From positions 248,001 to 312,000 of the forward strand of contig JAWPHD010000002.1 of NCBI GenBank assembly GCA_037043455.1: a DNA stretch of 64,000 bases, read 5' to 3'. Position 1 is the first letter of the stretch. Each line of letters starts with the position of its first letter. Made by a program: the position numbers and the translations under genes. Shown in pieces: positions 24,085-38,700 of the stretch. Source of the stretch: Cyrtodaria siliqua (taxonomy: Eukaryota; Mollusca; Bivalvia; Adapedonta; Hiatellidae). Below the pieces are notes generated by a model. It ran no database searches. It was not told the DNA's origin and was given only the letters and a program-made list of their open reading frames with translations.

Positions 24085-24375
24085 GAAATAATATAAAAAT
24101 AGATATAAAAATCGGACACGAAAAGTAGCATTTAAGGACGACAGTCAACCACAAACACACACAGAAACAAAGAACAACTTTAAAGATGAATAAAAAACAA
24201 GATATCACAAACACAAACGGGTTGACAGCAGGGCTACCGCCTTGGAACGGTCAGTGGCAAAAAAGGCCCCTGGGGGTTTAAACCAGGTTCTAGGGTGCAC
24301 CAAACCTCACTCTTACCATATTGTCGTAAGTTGCAACACATCTCACGTTCCTAGTGCCAGCTTAATTAAACGGGA
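24085..24375 (-). mobile_element. Retroelement R copy, 5'-truncated tail
   Basis: Reverse tail with AAGGACGACAGTCAACCAC, GGGCTACCGCCTTGGAACGG and TTCTAGGGTGCACCAAACC. Confidence 0.7.
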
Positions 24376-24769
24376 TTCTACTTTCAAACCACAAAGAGTG
24401 TGCTTGATGACCCCAAAGGACCAGTAAGTAATAACACTACTGATTTGTAGTCTTACAAAAGTCACACAACACTAAACATACATTTAATTATAGCTTATTA
24501 ACAATATTGTACCGCCATTGATGTATTCACACATGTCACACATAGAGTAATGGTATATGTTTTCCGCTTGAAAGACGATATTGGAGTTGCTATGCTCTAT
24601 TCTTGCCTGAAGTCATATTTTACTTACATCCTAAACGCACATATATAATGTTGGTTGGCCTTGACCCAAATAGACAAATAACAAGTATAATAAAAATAAG
24701 TATATAGTCAAGCAGGCAATGCAACAACAACATGCATTCAAATCATATATATTTACAAGAGTAAACAGA

Positions 24770-24845
24770 AGCAAAGTATGCGACACCACCAACATAAAAG
24801 TGTTGACAAAACCGCCTGGGAACGGTCAATGACAAGCCGATGGAT
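24770..24845 (-). mobile_element. Retroelement R fragment
   Basis: Short remnant with TATGCGACACCACCAAC and ACCGCCTGGGAACGGTCA. Confidence 0.45.
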
Positions 24846-25079
24846 CACTAACGCCTCTTACTAATCTGATATAGATGGTTTTCAGACTTGTCCATGCTTT
24901 GATTAATATCAACATTCTGGCATAGGACAATTCTATTTCGCATACAGTCTTTAAATCTGCATTGTAATACCTTTACAAAGATTGAAAGGTGATTGTTATG
25001 CTGCATTCTGTGTTGTATTCGTATATCGCAGTAGAAAGTTACACACAAGCTTTTTAGGTGTCAAAAATGGCCGTCTCCC

Positions 25080-26120
25080 GGGGTCCAAAGTTTTTATATG
25101 GAGATTTTGCATGTTTTTCATAGACTTATTTAGGAGGAAATCATCTTTACTAAAACCACAAGGCACATAGCTCTCATGTATTACACGTAGCTCCAGGTGT
25201 ATCATGTTTTACATAGACATATATAGGGAAACGCTTTTAAAAATCGTCTTCTCTGAAACTACAACAGCTAGAGGTTTAGTATTTTGCATTTACTATAAGC
25301 CTATGGTCCTCTACTAAGTTTGTTCAAATGGTGATCCTGGGTTCACAGGGGTCTCATGTTTCACATAGACTTTTATAGGGAACATCTTAAAAAGTCATTT
25401 TCTCTGAAATTACAAGAGCCAAAGGTTTAATATTTTGCATTTACTCTAAGCTTATGGTCCTCTATCAAGCTTGGTCAAATGGTGATCCTGTGGTTACACT
25501 TGGCTCCTTCCCAAGGGTTATGTTTTACATATACTTATATAGGAAAAGTCTTTAAAAAAAGTCGTCTTCTCTGAAACTACAGATGCCGCAGGTTTAATAT
25601 TTTGCATTTACTATAAGCTTATGTTCTTCTACCATTTTTTCAAATGGTGACCCTGGGGTTACAATTGGTCCGTCCAAGGGGTCACATGTTTTACATAGAC
25701 ATCACATGTATATAGGGAAAAACAAACATTATTCTTGTCTGAAACTACAAGAGAAAGAGGTTTAATATCTTGTATTTACTATAATTTACTATCTGATGGT
25801 GTGTTCTACCAAGCTTGTTCAAATGGTTATCGTGGGGTCACATGTAGTCAAGCCCCAGGGTTCACATGTGTTATATAGGGAAAACTTAAACATTTTCTTC
25901 TCTGAAACAACAAGAGCCAGGTTTAATATTTTGCATTTACTATAAGCTTATGATCCTCTACCAAGTGCGTTCAAACGGTGATCCTGAGGTCATATCTGTC
26001 CCAATGCCTGGGGTCACCGTTTTACATAGAGTTATATAGGGCAAATCTTAAAAAAATCTTCTCAGAAACAGCTGGGTCAATTTGGACCAAACTTCACAAG
26101 GATGACCCTTAGGTGAATAT
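25080..26120. repeat. Diverged tandem array, ~160-bp unit
   Basis: About six to seven diverged copies of a unit containing TTTTACATAGACTTATATAGG, TCTTCTCTGAAACTACAAG, TTTAATATTTTGCATTTACT and TCAAATGGTGATCCTG. The flank at 26150 (CATCCAAGATGGCCGCC) is a sequence often found beside this repeat type in molluscs (recollection, not checked). Confidence 0.75.
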
Positions 26121-26829
26121 TTTTCAAATTTGGTAAGTCAATTTGACATCCAAGATGGCCGCCATAGAAAAAAGATTTTACTTACTTCTTGTACACTGGA
26201 AACCTTGGGCATGGATTAAAATCCCACTGGAGGTAAACCTTTATTTATTTATTTTTAATTCTTCATTTTTATTACTGTTTCCTGTTTGGTTGTTTTCAGT
26301 TTATCTTTCTTTTTTAATTAAGATTGTGAGCATGTGTTTCTTTTTATTTTACTTTTTTTTTACTAAATTGTTAGCATGGGGACGTGGGTTTAAATTCAGT
26401 TATGGGTTTTGTACTTTGTATTTGTAAAAGAATATTGAAAGGAATTTAAAGTTGAAACCCCTTGATATAAGAGCCAGTTTAGCTTGTAGAGCAATTCAGC
26501 CATCATGGGCTACTTGTTCGTTACTATTATTAATGACGGCTAACCCTTGAACTAGCAAGTCTGCTCAATTGAAGTCCATTGGGTAAAATATCGATTTACA
26601 TAGGGAAACTCTTAATTGTCATCATTGCGAAGATCCTCAGGTGATCGATACAGTGTCCTCTTGTTTGTATGCAACGAAGCTTATTGTATATGTGTGCCAA
26701 GAGTATATTGTTACGAGTGATAAAAAAACAACATGCAAAGTATATTGAGTTTAAAACAAATAAAATGAATAACTGATTAATGAAAACAATACTAGAAGAA
26801 AAAGCATCAACCTGTTCTTTAAAGCATTT

Positions 26830-26960
26830 AAAAGGAACACACTATACACAGTTACTAAGCTGTCAGGGGTGTGAAAGAACACACTATACACGGTTACGAA
26901 GCTGTCAGAGGTGTGAAGGAACACACATACAAGATTACTAAGCTGTCAGGGGTGTAACTG
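26830..26960. repeat. Three-copy ~50-bp tandem repeat
   Basis: Three diverged copies of GGAACACACTATACACAG followed by AAGCTGTCAGGGGTGTG. Confidence 0.75.
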
Positions 26961-27270
26961 ATTATAGTTACTCGCTAAATAACTTGAATGAGTTACATTA
27001 TAGTATGGCTACATTATAGTATGGATAAAGTAAAATAACATTTTAAGTTAATTCTGAAAAGTTCATCAATTTTGGTTTTTTTACATAGTGATGTTTTTCC
27101 GATACATGTTGGTTGCTTGACTTAACACCTGATAGGCAAGCATGGGACATTTGTACACAAAGCCTGTGAAGATAGTAACCATTAAATCACGAAATTGAAA
27201 ATAATTACCCAATGACAATACTAACAATCAAAAGGATGACACCAACATAAAGGGGACAAACTGTCCTTTG

Positions 27271-27436
27271 CTTTGTTTGTTTGTTTGTTTGTATGGTGTT
27301 TTACGTCATTTTCAACACATGTAAGGTTATATATGATGGTCGAGTTTTTGAGGTGGAGGCAGACCACCCACTTTTGCTGGGTACAACCAGTACTGTACAC
27401 CTCTAGCCATCCGTAAGAATCGACACTTTCTGACTT
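27271..27436 (-). mobile_element. SINE S1, head-truncated
   Basis: Tail and body (TGTTTTACGTCATTTTCAAC, CCAGTACTGTACACCTC) are present, but the copy stops at the point where the tRNA-like head would begin. Confidence 0.7.
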
Positions 27437-27489
27437 TGCAATTAGCTAATGACTTATTGATCATGGTAATACAACCCTCTGAACATCTG

Positions 27490-27511
27490 GTTATTTATTC
27501 ATTATTTATTT

Positions 27512-27542
<31 letters not shown>

Positions 27543-27608
27543 TTTGTTTTTGTATTTCTTGATGATTTATATTTATTGATGTATTTGTTTATTTTATTTT
27601 TTTGGTTT

Positions 27609-27639
<31 letters not shown>

Positions 27640-27650
27640 TTATTCATTTA
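27490..27650. repeat. (ATTT)n microsatellite
   Basis: Two blocks of TTTA repeats separated by a T-rich spacer. Confidence 0.9.
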
Positions 27651-28045
27651 TTCTACAAAACTTATAATGCAAGACGTCCAATTTTCCTGTTATTTTCAGT
27701 GTATACATTGGGTATTACTGACAGATAAAAATGTACTATAAATGCATTTCGGTTGTTGTTTTATTGTTGATTTTCAAAACAAATCATGTAATACATCAAT
27801 GTGAAACAATGTTAGCATGTCATGCTCTACATATCTGAGAGATTTATTTTTTCTAAAGAAATCTCAACAAAATGAATTCAGTGTAAATCCTATGGAATTC
27901 ATGTTGTTGATTTTCAATTTGACAATTAAATTGCTGGGTTCTAAAGTTGACTAAATGGACACTCTGTTGTCTCCTTTCATAATGTAAGATTAATCATTGT
28001 GATTTAAATCACACAAAAATATCGACAGTTTTACCAATCTACACA

Positions 28046-28292
28046 TCTCAGTGGCCGAATGGTTAACGACATTGCGTTGTAAACCTTCGCCTCTCACCAA
28101 TGCGGGTTCGAATCCAACTGGGAGCTTGTCTTTTGTAAGTGAGGAAGTGTCCATTCTTACGGATGGCGGGAGGTGTACAGTACTGGTTCTACCCCGGAAA
28201 AGTGGGTGGTCTGCCTCCACCACAAAATATCGACCGTCATATATAACCTTACATGTGTTGAAAATGACCTAAAACAGCATACAAACAAACTA
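28046..28292 (+). mobile_element. tRNA-derived SINE (family S1), full length, plus orientation
   Basis: Box A TGGCCGAATGG, box B GGTTCGAATCC, then body and tail in the opposite orientation to the other S1 copies, ending AGCATACAAACAAAC. Confidence 0.8.
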
Positions 28293-28451
28293 ACGAACAA
28301 AAAACAATCTACACTACCGCATAGTTACATTGAAAATAGAAAGAAAATAAAACGTTTGTGTTATAAGTATTTTTGAGCGTATCGTGATAACATTTGTAAA
28401 TGTGCGAGTTATTTATATAAAACATAAATAATGGCAGTGAAACATAAACCT

Positions 28452-28741
28452 CATTACGTGGTCCCGCCTTAATTCCATCAAGCCATGGTAAAGCTTATAT
28501 AAGCAGGATTTTATAACGGATATTTCGACAATAAAACACATTTAAAAACGTTTTTTTACTGAAAAATTGCGATAACCGGTTTGAAATTACCTATTAAATA
28601 TTTGAATTTTACAACATGCAAACTTGTTAAACCAAAATTAGGGTTTATTTGATACCCCAGTCAACCCCGTTTTCGCTTCTTGGAGAAGGGGTTGGATGGG
28701 GTATGAAAGTTAATACTTGGACCACGTAATGTGTGGCCATG
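28452..28741. mobile_element. MITE family M, full-length copy
   Basis: Ends are CATTACGTGGTCC and its inverse GGACCACGTAATG. The interior (TATAACGGATATTTCGAC, GAGAAGGGGTTGGATGGGG) is shared with 61737-62011. No ORF. Confidence 0.75.
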
Positions 28742-29499
28742 GTAAGTTATTCGCGAGGTAAAAAATAATTGTTTAAGTTGCTTAGTAAGTAGCTAAAATC
28801 TTCTACACCCTGATTGACAGCTAAGGGTTGACTTTTATTTAACTTGAAATATAAACAATCAGATATAATCGTTGTTCTAAGCGAAATGCGTTTTAGTTTT
28901 AAATATCATACATAGTTGCTTTGATATTGCAATATTTAAAATATTCTATTAATTTATTGAAAACAGCTTATAATTTTAAGATAATAAGTACATTTTAACA
29001 CCATCATATACTTTGAAGAACAATGGTCAACTGAACTTCTTAATAACTAAACCTCGTTAGTTAAAATGTATTTCGCATTATCCCTTTCAATAACACCACG
29101 GGATGATATCTTGAATGACAAGAAGGCAGTCACCTTTGACTGATGTAAAGCTATTTGACAACGACCATATTTGCCTCATATTAAGGTAACCGACACCTAT
29201 AATGTTCTTGCAATACCATGCAAATAAAACTGCATTTCTTCACTGTGTAGTTCCTCAAAAATGCATAGTTTAATAAATAACATGTCAATAACCGCAGTTA
29301 ATCACCAGTGTGCTAGTCTAACAACATCATCTACCCATTTAATAAAAGTCTTGAAAATAACACTTTGACGAAATACGTTTTGGCTGATTTCCGAACAGTC
29401 ATGGAATTTGTCGATATCGTGTAGTATATGTCTATTTCATGTTTGATTATTTGAGCTCACCGATGGCATACATTTTTTGATTTACTAATGTTTACTCAC

Positions 29500-29755
29500 A
29501 TCACCTACGTTACTTGTACACATCATTTTTAATTTGTTACTCTTATATTTTCTATAGTGAAACACTATGATTTCACAAATAAATGCTACTGTTCCGAGAA
29601 AAATACCCACCACTAACACATAGAATGCACTTTGAACGTCGATGAGAGAGATGGGAGTAGATTCTGTGACCGTTTCCGATCGACAAAAGTTTGCCTTCGG
29701 CCACCATTTCCTCTTCCATATCTGTAGTAAGCCACCTTCGTGAATTTTTATCATT
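29500..29755 (-). CDS. Receptor exon with M4 and cytoplasmic start
   Basis: Starts MIKIHEGGLLQIWKRKWWP and carries the M4 helix. A GTGAGT donor follows, but reading on reaches a stop after four codons, so it may be the last exon or be spliced on. Confidence 0.85.
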
Positions 29756-32700
29756 CTAAAATAAACATGCATATGTTGTAATTAGATTGTATAATTTGAG
29801 GACATGGAACTGTATATGTTAAGGTAAGATAAGTACATTTTAATGTCTACATACAAAATGGATGAACACCAAATAAACATGCAATATCACGACAAACCCA
29901 CAAGAAAAACGAGAGTTTTAAGTAGGGATGGAGTAGCTTTAAACACCAAGATTTTCTATAAAAGGGAAGGGGAGGAGCCTATTTTCAAATGGTGGCTGTT
30001 TTTTGGCACATTGTTGAATTCAGAGATATTTTTCTACAAAACCATATTTTTAGGTTGTGTTTTTTATTTAAAAAATGCACAACTGTAGGGAAACATATAA
30101 ACTACACAAATAATTATTAATGTTTAAGAATTGTCATGGAATAAATGAGAGATAATACTTTGAAATGTCCAAAATCCATCAAATTTTCAAATTGAAACAA
30201 CCTTTGACCCAAGTCATGTGATGTAAACAACCTTCTCAACAAGCATAGTGTATATATACTCCTGTGAGTAGGCACACTTTACTGCAGTGGGATATTGGTC
30301 AAAATTGTGTAGTGAATGTTGTTCTTACTTTTATAAAAGCAGTATACTTCCAATTTAAACTTTATTCCTTTTTGTGAATACAACTGATAGTGAATACAAA
30401 TGTTAGATATTGTTTATTTAGAATATAATTAGACACTTTTCTAAGAATATATAATTAATTAAGGATCTGTAAATTAGTCATGACAATCGATTGCTAGGTG
30501 TCGTAAAACATGAACATATTATCTAGTTCCACCTACATGTATGTCCCATATATGGCTGACCGGGTGGATTTGAGTACAGGTTTCTGACCTGTCAGAACAC
30601 ATGAAGGCATAATCTCCCTAAGAGTCCAAACATTATCATCATGATCCCTCTCTCTATTTAGGAGTCTTTGCTTTTTTGTTATATATTCTGGGACATACCA
30701 GCCTCCAGCATTGGACATCATATTCCAAAACTTCCTGTTTTTCACTTTCCGGATACTGCTATTTCTAGGGTGTGGGTTTGCACCATTACCAAGCCAAGTT
30801 TGACGTTGGGTGGTAAAACATGGTGCAATAAAACAGTGTCCACATCTCTGATCGTCATTTTGGTTGGCAGCTTGTCTGTTGTTGTCATTATTGTCCTCAT
30901 CATCATCCCTATTTCCTTCGTATCCGCCAATTGCTAAAGCTTGTCTTGCATCATCATCACTATCATCATTCTCATAATTATAATCATCATTAGCATCATT
31001 TCCTCCACATGGCTCTGTGGCACCTACAGAGACTAATTGGCCTTCTTCTGTCAGCAGTCTTTCATTCTTATCAATTTCGTGCATATCAGCTGACCAGTTT
31101 GATTTTATTAAAGATTCGTCAAAATTCCAATTGGTATATTCAAAAAAATGAAATAAAGTATCCAATTGTTCTCTGGTGACATTCAACGTTATTTCTCGTT
31201 TTTCAGCCATCACTAAAAGTGTACTCACTTTCTGGAGGGAAATGTAAACAGGTCTTGACCTGAGTTTGTTCCATTATTTAAGTGGGGAGAGGGAATGTGA
31301 TCATGCCTTACTAATATAAATAAAAAATATGAACATCGAATTAAATAAAACTCTTTATATTTTTCTTTAGTTGTATATCCTTACATAAATTATTGGTAAG
31401 TTCCAAAGTAATTATCAGTCATGATTTTAGTTTACACATCACTGAAACCACCCACTGTCATTGATAGTGGACTAATTTTGCACTGAAATTATATATCCTT
31501 GGAATAGCTGGCCTGTTCTGTATGATGTCCCATGTAGGTAATTAATTTGCAATCTCTTGTTTATGAGATGTGTATGGAATGCAAGAATTAGATTAATATA
31601 GCCTTGTATCTAGTTCTTCAATTATCTATCACAAATTGTTATCTAACTAATCACCTATAAACATAACAGGTTCCTGGAATGTTACAACCAGGTACTATAT
31701 AAATTAATGTAAGCAAGATTATTTCAAGACTAAGCTTCATCAGATATGTACATGTAGTCATTTTATTCTGTTGAATTAATTACTCGTACTGCTGTAACTG
31801 TAATAATGATTAGACATTCTTTGGAAATTATTTAATATTATATCTGTAAAAATGAAACCACATAATGCAGGCGATGGCCTTGAACGAATTAAAGACGAGG
31901 CTAATCATGTTTTTTCTAGGAGTATACGCATGTGAGTTACTCACAGGCTGATCTGGTCCACACCAACCGCATAAATCATTGTATTCATGCTCAGCAGGTT
32001 AAGGGTTAACATTTCTATTCATGTTTTATTATATAAAAGTTAAACGTTTTAATTATCAAATTATCTTAATTTTCAAATGATCTGGTCATTATGATCAATC
32101 TGCAATAATGTGAATAAGTTAGTGTTATTATGCTATTTTAATTCTTTAAAATATGCCGATAATATAGTCTAATTACAAAATATCAGAGATTATGGTATTC
32201 TTTATACCCTATGCTGGTCAGCACCTATGCAGTTTAGAGGCAAGCATTATTAATCACTAATAGTTTGAGTTGAGTGTATTATCAGCTGTTCACGGTAAGC
32301 CCTGCCTTTATCTGATGTGTGTAGATGCTACCGGCTATGCAGGTTTAAGTAACATTATCGCCTCCGACAAATGTTGCAAATCATTTACTGATCATTTGGG
32401 ATCATCAAACCCGATATTTGTGGCTTGAACGTTGAATCCCGCTTAAGGCCGTGATAATGGCTCAATAAAACCTATTCTAATATCTTCTCTCATGTTGGTG
32501 TTTATTGCTTCCAAGGGATCCACTTTTCAGTATTTATTGCATGGTGAAAATTAATGTGTACGTTTTACGATTCGAATTCAATCAAACTGAGTGATTTGCT
32601 ACCTTTGTTGGCAGTTTCGTAGGCAGAAAGAAAGATAAAAATATCTGACAGGGAAAGCAGTATTCAAGGACGACAGTCAACCACAAAACACAAAAACAAA

Positions 32701-35700
32701 CACGCAAACGGACAAACGAGAAGGCAAAAGTAATAAAAAATGCAAACGATTCACAAACGCAAAAGGGTTGACAATAGGGCTACCGCCTTGGAACGGTCAG
32801 TGGCAACAAAGGCCACTGGGGTTTAAACCGGTTCTAGGGTGCACCAAACGTCACACTTACCCTACTGTCATCCCATTAAAACAGGACAGTGTAAATAAAG
32901 AAATACCCGACATGATCAAATCTCTAACCAACAAGGCAGCATCAATAGGCAATATAAGTAAAACACAAATATGCTCGTGTAAATATAATACTAAAACACA
33001 ATAGCCTAGAAAGCCACAATGAAGGTACTCAATGACTTGGCAAAAGCCAGAGCAACAAGAGAATAAACCATTGAGGGCACGACAGTCTCATACACTTACT
33101 GATCTGAAAATAAAGCTGTATGCGGAGAGTTATTCGTGAAGGCAAATCCATACTTTAATGGTAGAAACTCCTCTTTTATCTTTATAAGGCCGCAGTATTT
33201 TGCCATGGACACCTCAATAAACGTTTTGTCTCCTGAAAACGAAGTACATTTTGATTAATTTAACAATATGAATAGGGGCACAGCTTCACCTGTTACAAGA
33301 GAATGGTTGTTGCAGGATAAGATAATAAATAGATAGGCCAAATAAAGTAACCTCATATTGGCAGTAATATTAATTTAATTATGCTTATCCATAAATGTAG
33401 TATTATTTGATCCTACCTGAGTATAGATGAACGTGAACGATTGTAATGTTGAAGTTATACTTCGATTAAATAAATCATTTTGGCAATGAATTGACAGTCA
33501 AAGCGGAAATTGGCAACTGATAAAAGTGTAATAAAACATGTTAAAGTATGGATGCAAACACCGGCTTCAAAACCTTGACCATCAATCAAACTGTTACATT
33601 CGAATTCGTAGAATGGCTTTCGTTTTCAGCAAGAAAGTACCTTTTAATTTGAAAATAGAATTCTGCCATGATAATCATGTTGGTTATAAGCACACATTAC
33701 ATTCATTATTGTACTTAACACTGTAAAAACACCGTCCTGTAAATATATGAAAACATATCAATTTGTTTTACCTTATGTACAATGTTGATCGTTTGAAATT
33801 GAGTGGTTCCCGGGTGACCCGGGTGACTCAGTTTGGTCACGGGGCAAAGAATAGGGCCACTGCAGATCCCTTTGGAGGGGTAGGCAGAGGGGTAGAATCC
33901 CCCCCCAAATTCATGTTCATTTTATCATTTTTTGTTCATGTTCATTAAAGGTCTTCATCATGATACCTGCATTGTTTCAGGTGCTATCTCGCTCGCATCA
34001 AAAGAGCAGTGTCAGAAAAACAATAAACGTGGCTCCAGCGTAAAAGGAGTTTCTACGATAGAATTTGCAGCAACTCTGCAGTTAAGGTTGAGAAGGTTAT
34101 AGGCCCATTTTTCATATTTTATCTCGATGTACATGGAAGATAAGCCTGGCATGTTCACGCCTGTCAGGCGTCATATAACCTTTTCATGTGTTGGTGCGCC
34201 TTAAAACCCAATTCAATTCAATTCAATTCAATTGGAATTGAGTCCCAAAACTTATAAATCTCAATAAGGACGTTGTATATTATGTCGGAGTTAGGTTAAA
34301 GTTCAAAGTACAATAGTAGAGTAGTAGTAATAAACTATCATCACGTCTAATAAAACAAATTCAACGAATCCAAAAATTATTTTATTTTAATGTTCTAAAA
34401 TAAATATCTGTATTTTCATTTAAGTTCATACATCAATTATGAACATAAGCAACATTGTTACAAAATACCTTTATATATCAATGCAACGTGTGCCGTGAAA
34501 TATCTTTGTCTGACGTTGAATACAATTCTTAGAAGGACATTTTCGAGGTTATGGAATTATGTTTGCATTTATTTTTACTTTTGCCTTCTTGTTTGTCTGT
34601 TTGCGTGTTTGTTTCTGTGTTTTGTGGTTTGTATTAATTTCCATTATTTGGTGTATAAATCGGTTTCGCTCGTGTGGAAGGACATGCTTTCTTTTGATAG
34701 TATGATGTCTATGGGCATGCCAACAAAACATTGATTTATCATATACTGAGTTTGCCAACGTCCAGGGGCATGCCATAGTTGGATATAATTACCAACTAGA
34801 CTAGGCATTTTTCTTAGCAAAATCATTGTACAAAAGTGATATCTGAATGTTAAATCTATAGCATTTTCAAGAAACATCTGCTTTCATCAATTGTATTTCG
34901 CACCGATAGTAAATAGGATTCTTTCGATGAGCCCTAATTTGGCCTTCAGTCATATGCCATCATATGTTCAGTACAATACACTGTACTTGATAAACATTGA
35001 ATAGTAAGTACCAGTCGAAATTAATGTCAACCAATGAATATAAAACATGTGTTTCGTATTTGTCATACATGTAGTTGTTGGTGACAGTAAAAGGAGCTTA
35101 TAATTACAATAATCAAAGCATACCTATCCATGCGTAACCACCGGCCTTGGCGCGTTCGATGTGATAATGTGGATCGGTGCTCATAATCATTGGATCAGAC
35201 TTCTTGAACCGGGCCATACCATCTCCTACTTTCTTGTAGATGGCAGATGTTGAATTCTGCATTGATGTTATAAATGTTTGTCTAGGAGTAGCCGAAGCTG
35301 ATACACATGGGCATTTGAACTATTCTTTAAACAGTCATATACATTACAACACAATTTACAGAAATCGAGATAATTCTTTATTTAGGGTTATATAATTTTC
35401 CTGGAAATAATCTTGTTAAAACACCAATCACACTTTCTCTCCTTAACAACCATTAACTACGAATTAAGTGGACCAATAGCTATATCTTCGATGAAGTTAG
35501 TTCAATGTCTGCATGTAGAATGAATTCTATATATATCATTGATTGTAACAGATGCCTGCAACGAAATTAACATTGAACCGTATTTTGATTTAATAATAAG
35601 TAACAATGTTACAAAGTATGTAAAGGCCATGGTAGAGTATAAAAAATGGTCACAGAGAAAATTTTCTGATCATTTTATACATTATGGTAATCAGAGAGGT

Positions 35701-38700
35701 TTTATCATCAATTTCTAAACAATGAAACGCGTTTAAACCATAACATTTGACATGTAAATACACTTAACATTGTTCTATACAGATATATCAAAACAAGTAT
35801 ATAATGTATTATTTTTTTATACTTTCTAGAACAAAACTATTAACCCTAACTGAAATTTTTTGAATTATGGTGTATCTATTAATATATGTACTGGTAAAAA
35901 TAAGATCAGGGATTGGTCACAGGTCAGAATGGTGTAACTTTTTACTTGAAGCAGACGACCTGCTGGGGTTAAATACCTCCGGAAAATTCTGTAAGTATAA
36001 TCTACGTATCATAAATATGTCATTTGAATCATTATCAATGAGAACGAATAATTGAAATTAAGTCATGTATATATCCGGAAGATGTACATATTAGTACCGA
36101 TGCACATGCCAAATGTAATAAATTAATAATTATTTTAAACCTCCAGAACCGTTTACACCCTCTGAGGGAGAGAAAGTGGGTGTTTAGCATTTGACTTTCT
36201 TGGTTTGCCAACTTACCATAAAACTTGCCTCCCAATTACTACCGCCCACTGTTCCCCATTTATATGTGCCCTCTAACTCTACCATCTCAGCAAGTGTACT
36301 AAACGGTGCCTTCTCTTTTGTCACTGTGAGAAATGCGATCAGATTTCCGGAGTAGGTACCCACAATAATGATACAAAATAGCCACCAGCAGCTTACGAAA
36401 GTCCGACCAGCTATTGAGTCTGGTAGATGTACGCCACCTGTAACACCGAGTTAAACGTATCAAACCATCGCACTATACAGGTGTTATTGTCCTTCTAAAA
36501 ATCGAATAGACGTTTACTTGGATTAAAAAAAGGTTGGTTGCAGCAAATGTACCGTAAACAAATGATATTAATGAATAGGGATGAAAGTTTGACCAGTAGG
36601 AAACACAAGGGACAGCAGCTTAAAGGCAAGGAGTGTATATGTCCAAACACTTATGTAGGAAGACAGTCAACCACAGACACAAAAAGAAATAAAGAACAAC
36701 TATATATAAAGATAATTAAAAGGCAAGATAAGCCATCAGAAGGATTGATCCACTGGTCCTTTGGGATCATAAATCCCATTCTGTGTTGCTTTAAAGTAGA
36801 ATATCGTTTAAGCCGGTACTAGGGGGCGTGAGAGGTGTTTCATCTTATAATTACCTCTCATGAACAGACTCAATAAAACCGAGTCTGTTACTTTTCTCTC
36901 TTGTTTGTGTTTGTTGCTTCCAAGGGATCACATTTTTAGTATTTATTGACAATATGGATACCGCCTTGGAACGGTCAGTCGCAAAAAGGCCCCCGCCCCC
37001 GAGGTTTACACCATGTTCTAGGGTGCACCAAACCTCACTCTTACCCTATTGTCATCCCAAAAAACGTGACAGTGTAAATAAAGATACCCCGCTACGTTAT
37101 AATCTCTAACAAATAATGAAGCGTTAATAGGCAATATAAGAAAAACATATAAATGATCATGTATATATAACATAAAAAAACAAAAGCCTAGAAAGCCGCA
37201 AAGTAAGTACTCAGTGACTTGGCAGAAGCCAGAGCAACAAGAGAACAAACCGTTAAGGGTATAACAAGACAAGATTAAAGACAAACAGCAAACGCTACCG
37301 TCCTTTAAGGATTTAGGTAGGCATCATCATAGGGTCCACAATCTGTCCGGTCATCGCACAAAGAGGAAAGTGACGAACTGTAAATGGGTCAACCTCTAAA
37401 CATGCAGTACGTTGCAAAATGATAGGGTCAAAACATCTTTAGATCATTTTTTTAACAAGTTTAATAAAGATTGTATGAAAGTGAGTAAGACCAAGGATCT
37501 TACGAAGTTTGCAAATCACATCACCATAGAAGTCAGGTTGTGATAGTATTTGTCGTAGAAGAGTTCTTAAATTACTTTTATATTTTAAAAGTAGAACAGG
37601 GTTACGATAACACAATTTTGTAAAGGTTTTTCAAACTTTATGGTAACGGTAGCGCTGCTGAAATAGCTTTTTATTCATACAAATATTACGATAATTAAAA
37701 TCCTCAACACGACTACAAGCTATAGAAAAACGAATAAGTTGAGAAAAATAGACCCTATAAATAGTAGCTCGTGAAACATATCAAATCAAATTAACAATAA
37801 CAACATTAAAATCATCTCACTTGTCACAGATTTTACAAATGTTTCGACATTTACAATAGATATATGCAAATCAATGAGAGAAGCAAAATTATCAGAAATG
37901 TAAGCTTTTTTGAGTTGAAGTCCCTTCGGATAGATATTGTTAACCATAGTAGAGAAGAAAGGATTGTCAATGTTTAATATGTCATGCAAATACTGAGAGG
38001 TGTCATTAAAGGCGTCAATTACATCTGCCTGAGTATCGGATGAAAGACTCAACATGAAATCTATTTCATAACTAATATAATAAATATAAACTGAAGGACG
38101 GTAGCCGATTGTTGCTTTTTAAGCCAACATTTCAAAGGGGACCTAATACAAAACAGCATTTGATCTACGCTAGCTCGACTTGATTCTCCCATGGTAGCTA
38201 GATAGCCGGTCTATGCATTACTGTATAATGGGGACTTTGTACGTCGTACATAATACGTGTTTGTGACAGGATTAGTTTTCTGAAACAGTGTAAGCAAACA
38301 GAAGGGCGTACGTATCCATGCATTTTTATAGTCTTGCTATTATTCATTGCAAGAATATGGAGATTCTTTATGATATATATGTAACTTGGGGTTTCTGGCT
38401 CAAAATCTCTCGTTTCACTCGAGATTTGATCCAACAACCCCCAAGTTACATATCTATGAAAAACTCCTACCACAAGGTTCTGAAATAAGCTGGGTTAGAG
38501 TTATATTCTGAATTTTTATAATAAAAGTTGATTTGTTATTAAATTTACACCTAAATCAACACGAAATGGTGATACTCACTTGATCTATTAAAACTTCTTA
38601 GAATCTTAGGGTAGTGAAGATTGTAACTTCAATTTTTTATAATTTGAACAAGTTTTCAGTACCTAGATTTTTTTAATAGTTATCAAAATTACACCCAAAA

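Noticed and set aside
28051..28272. 73-codon frame and matching frames at 18655, 22893 and 52355
   Set aside because: Recurrent frames inside SINE copies; not conserved as proteins.
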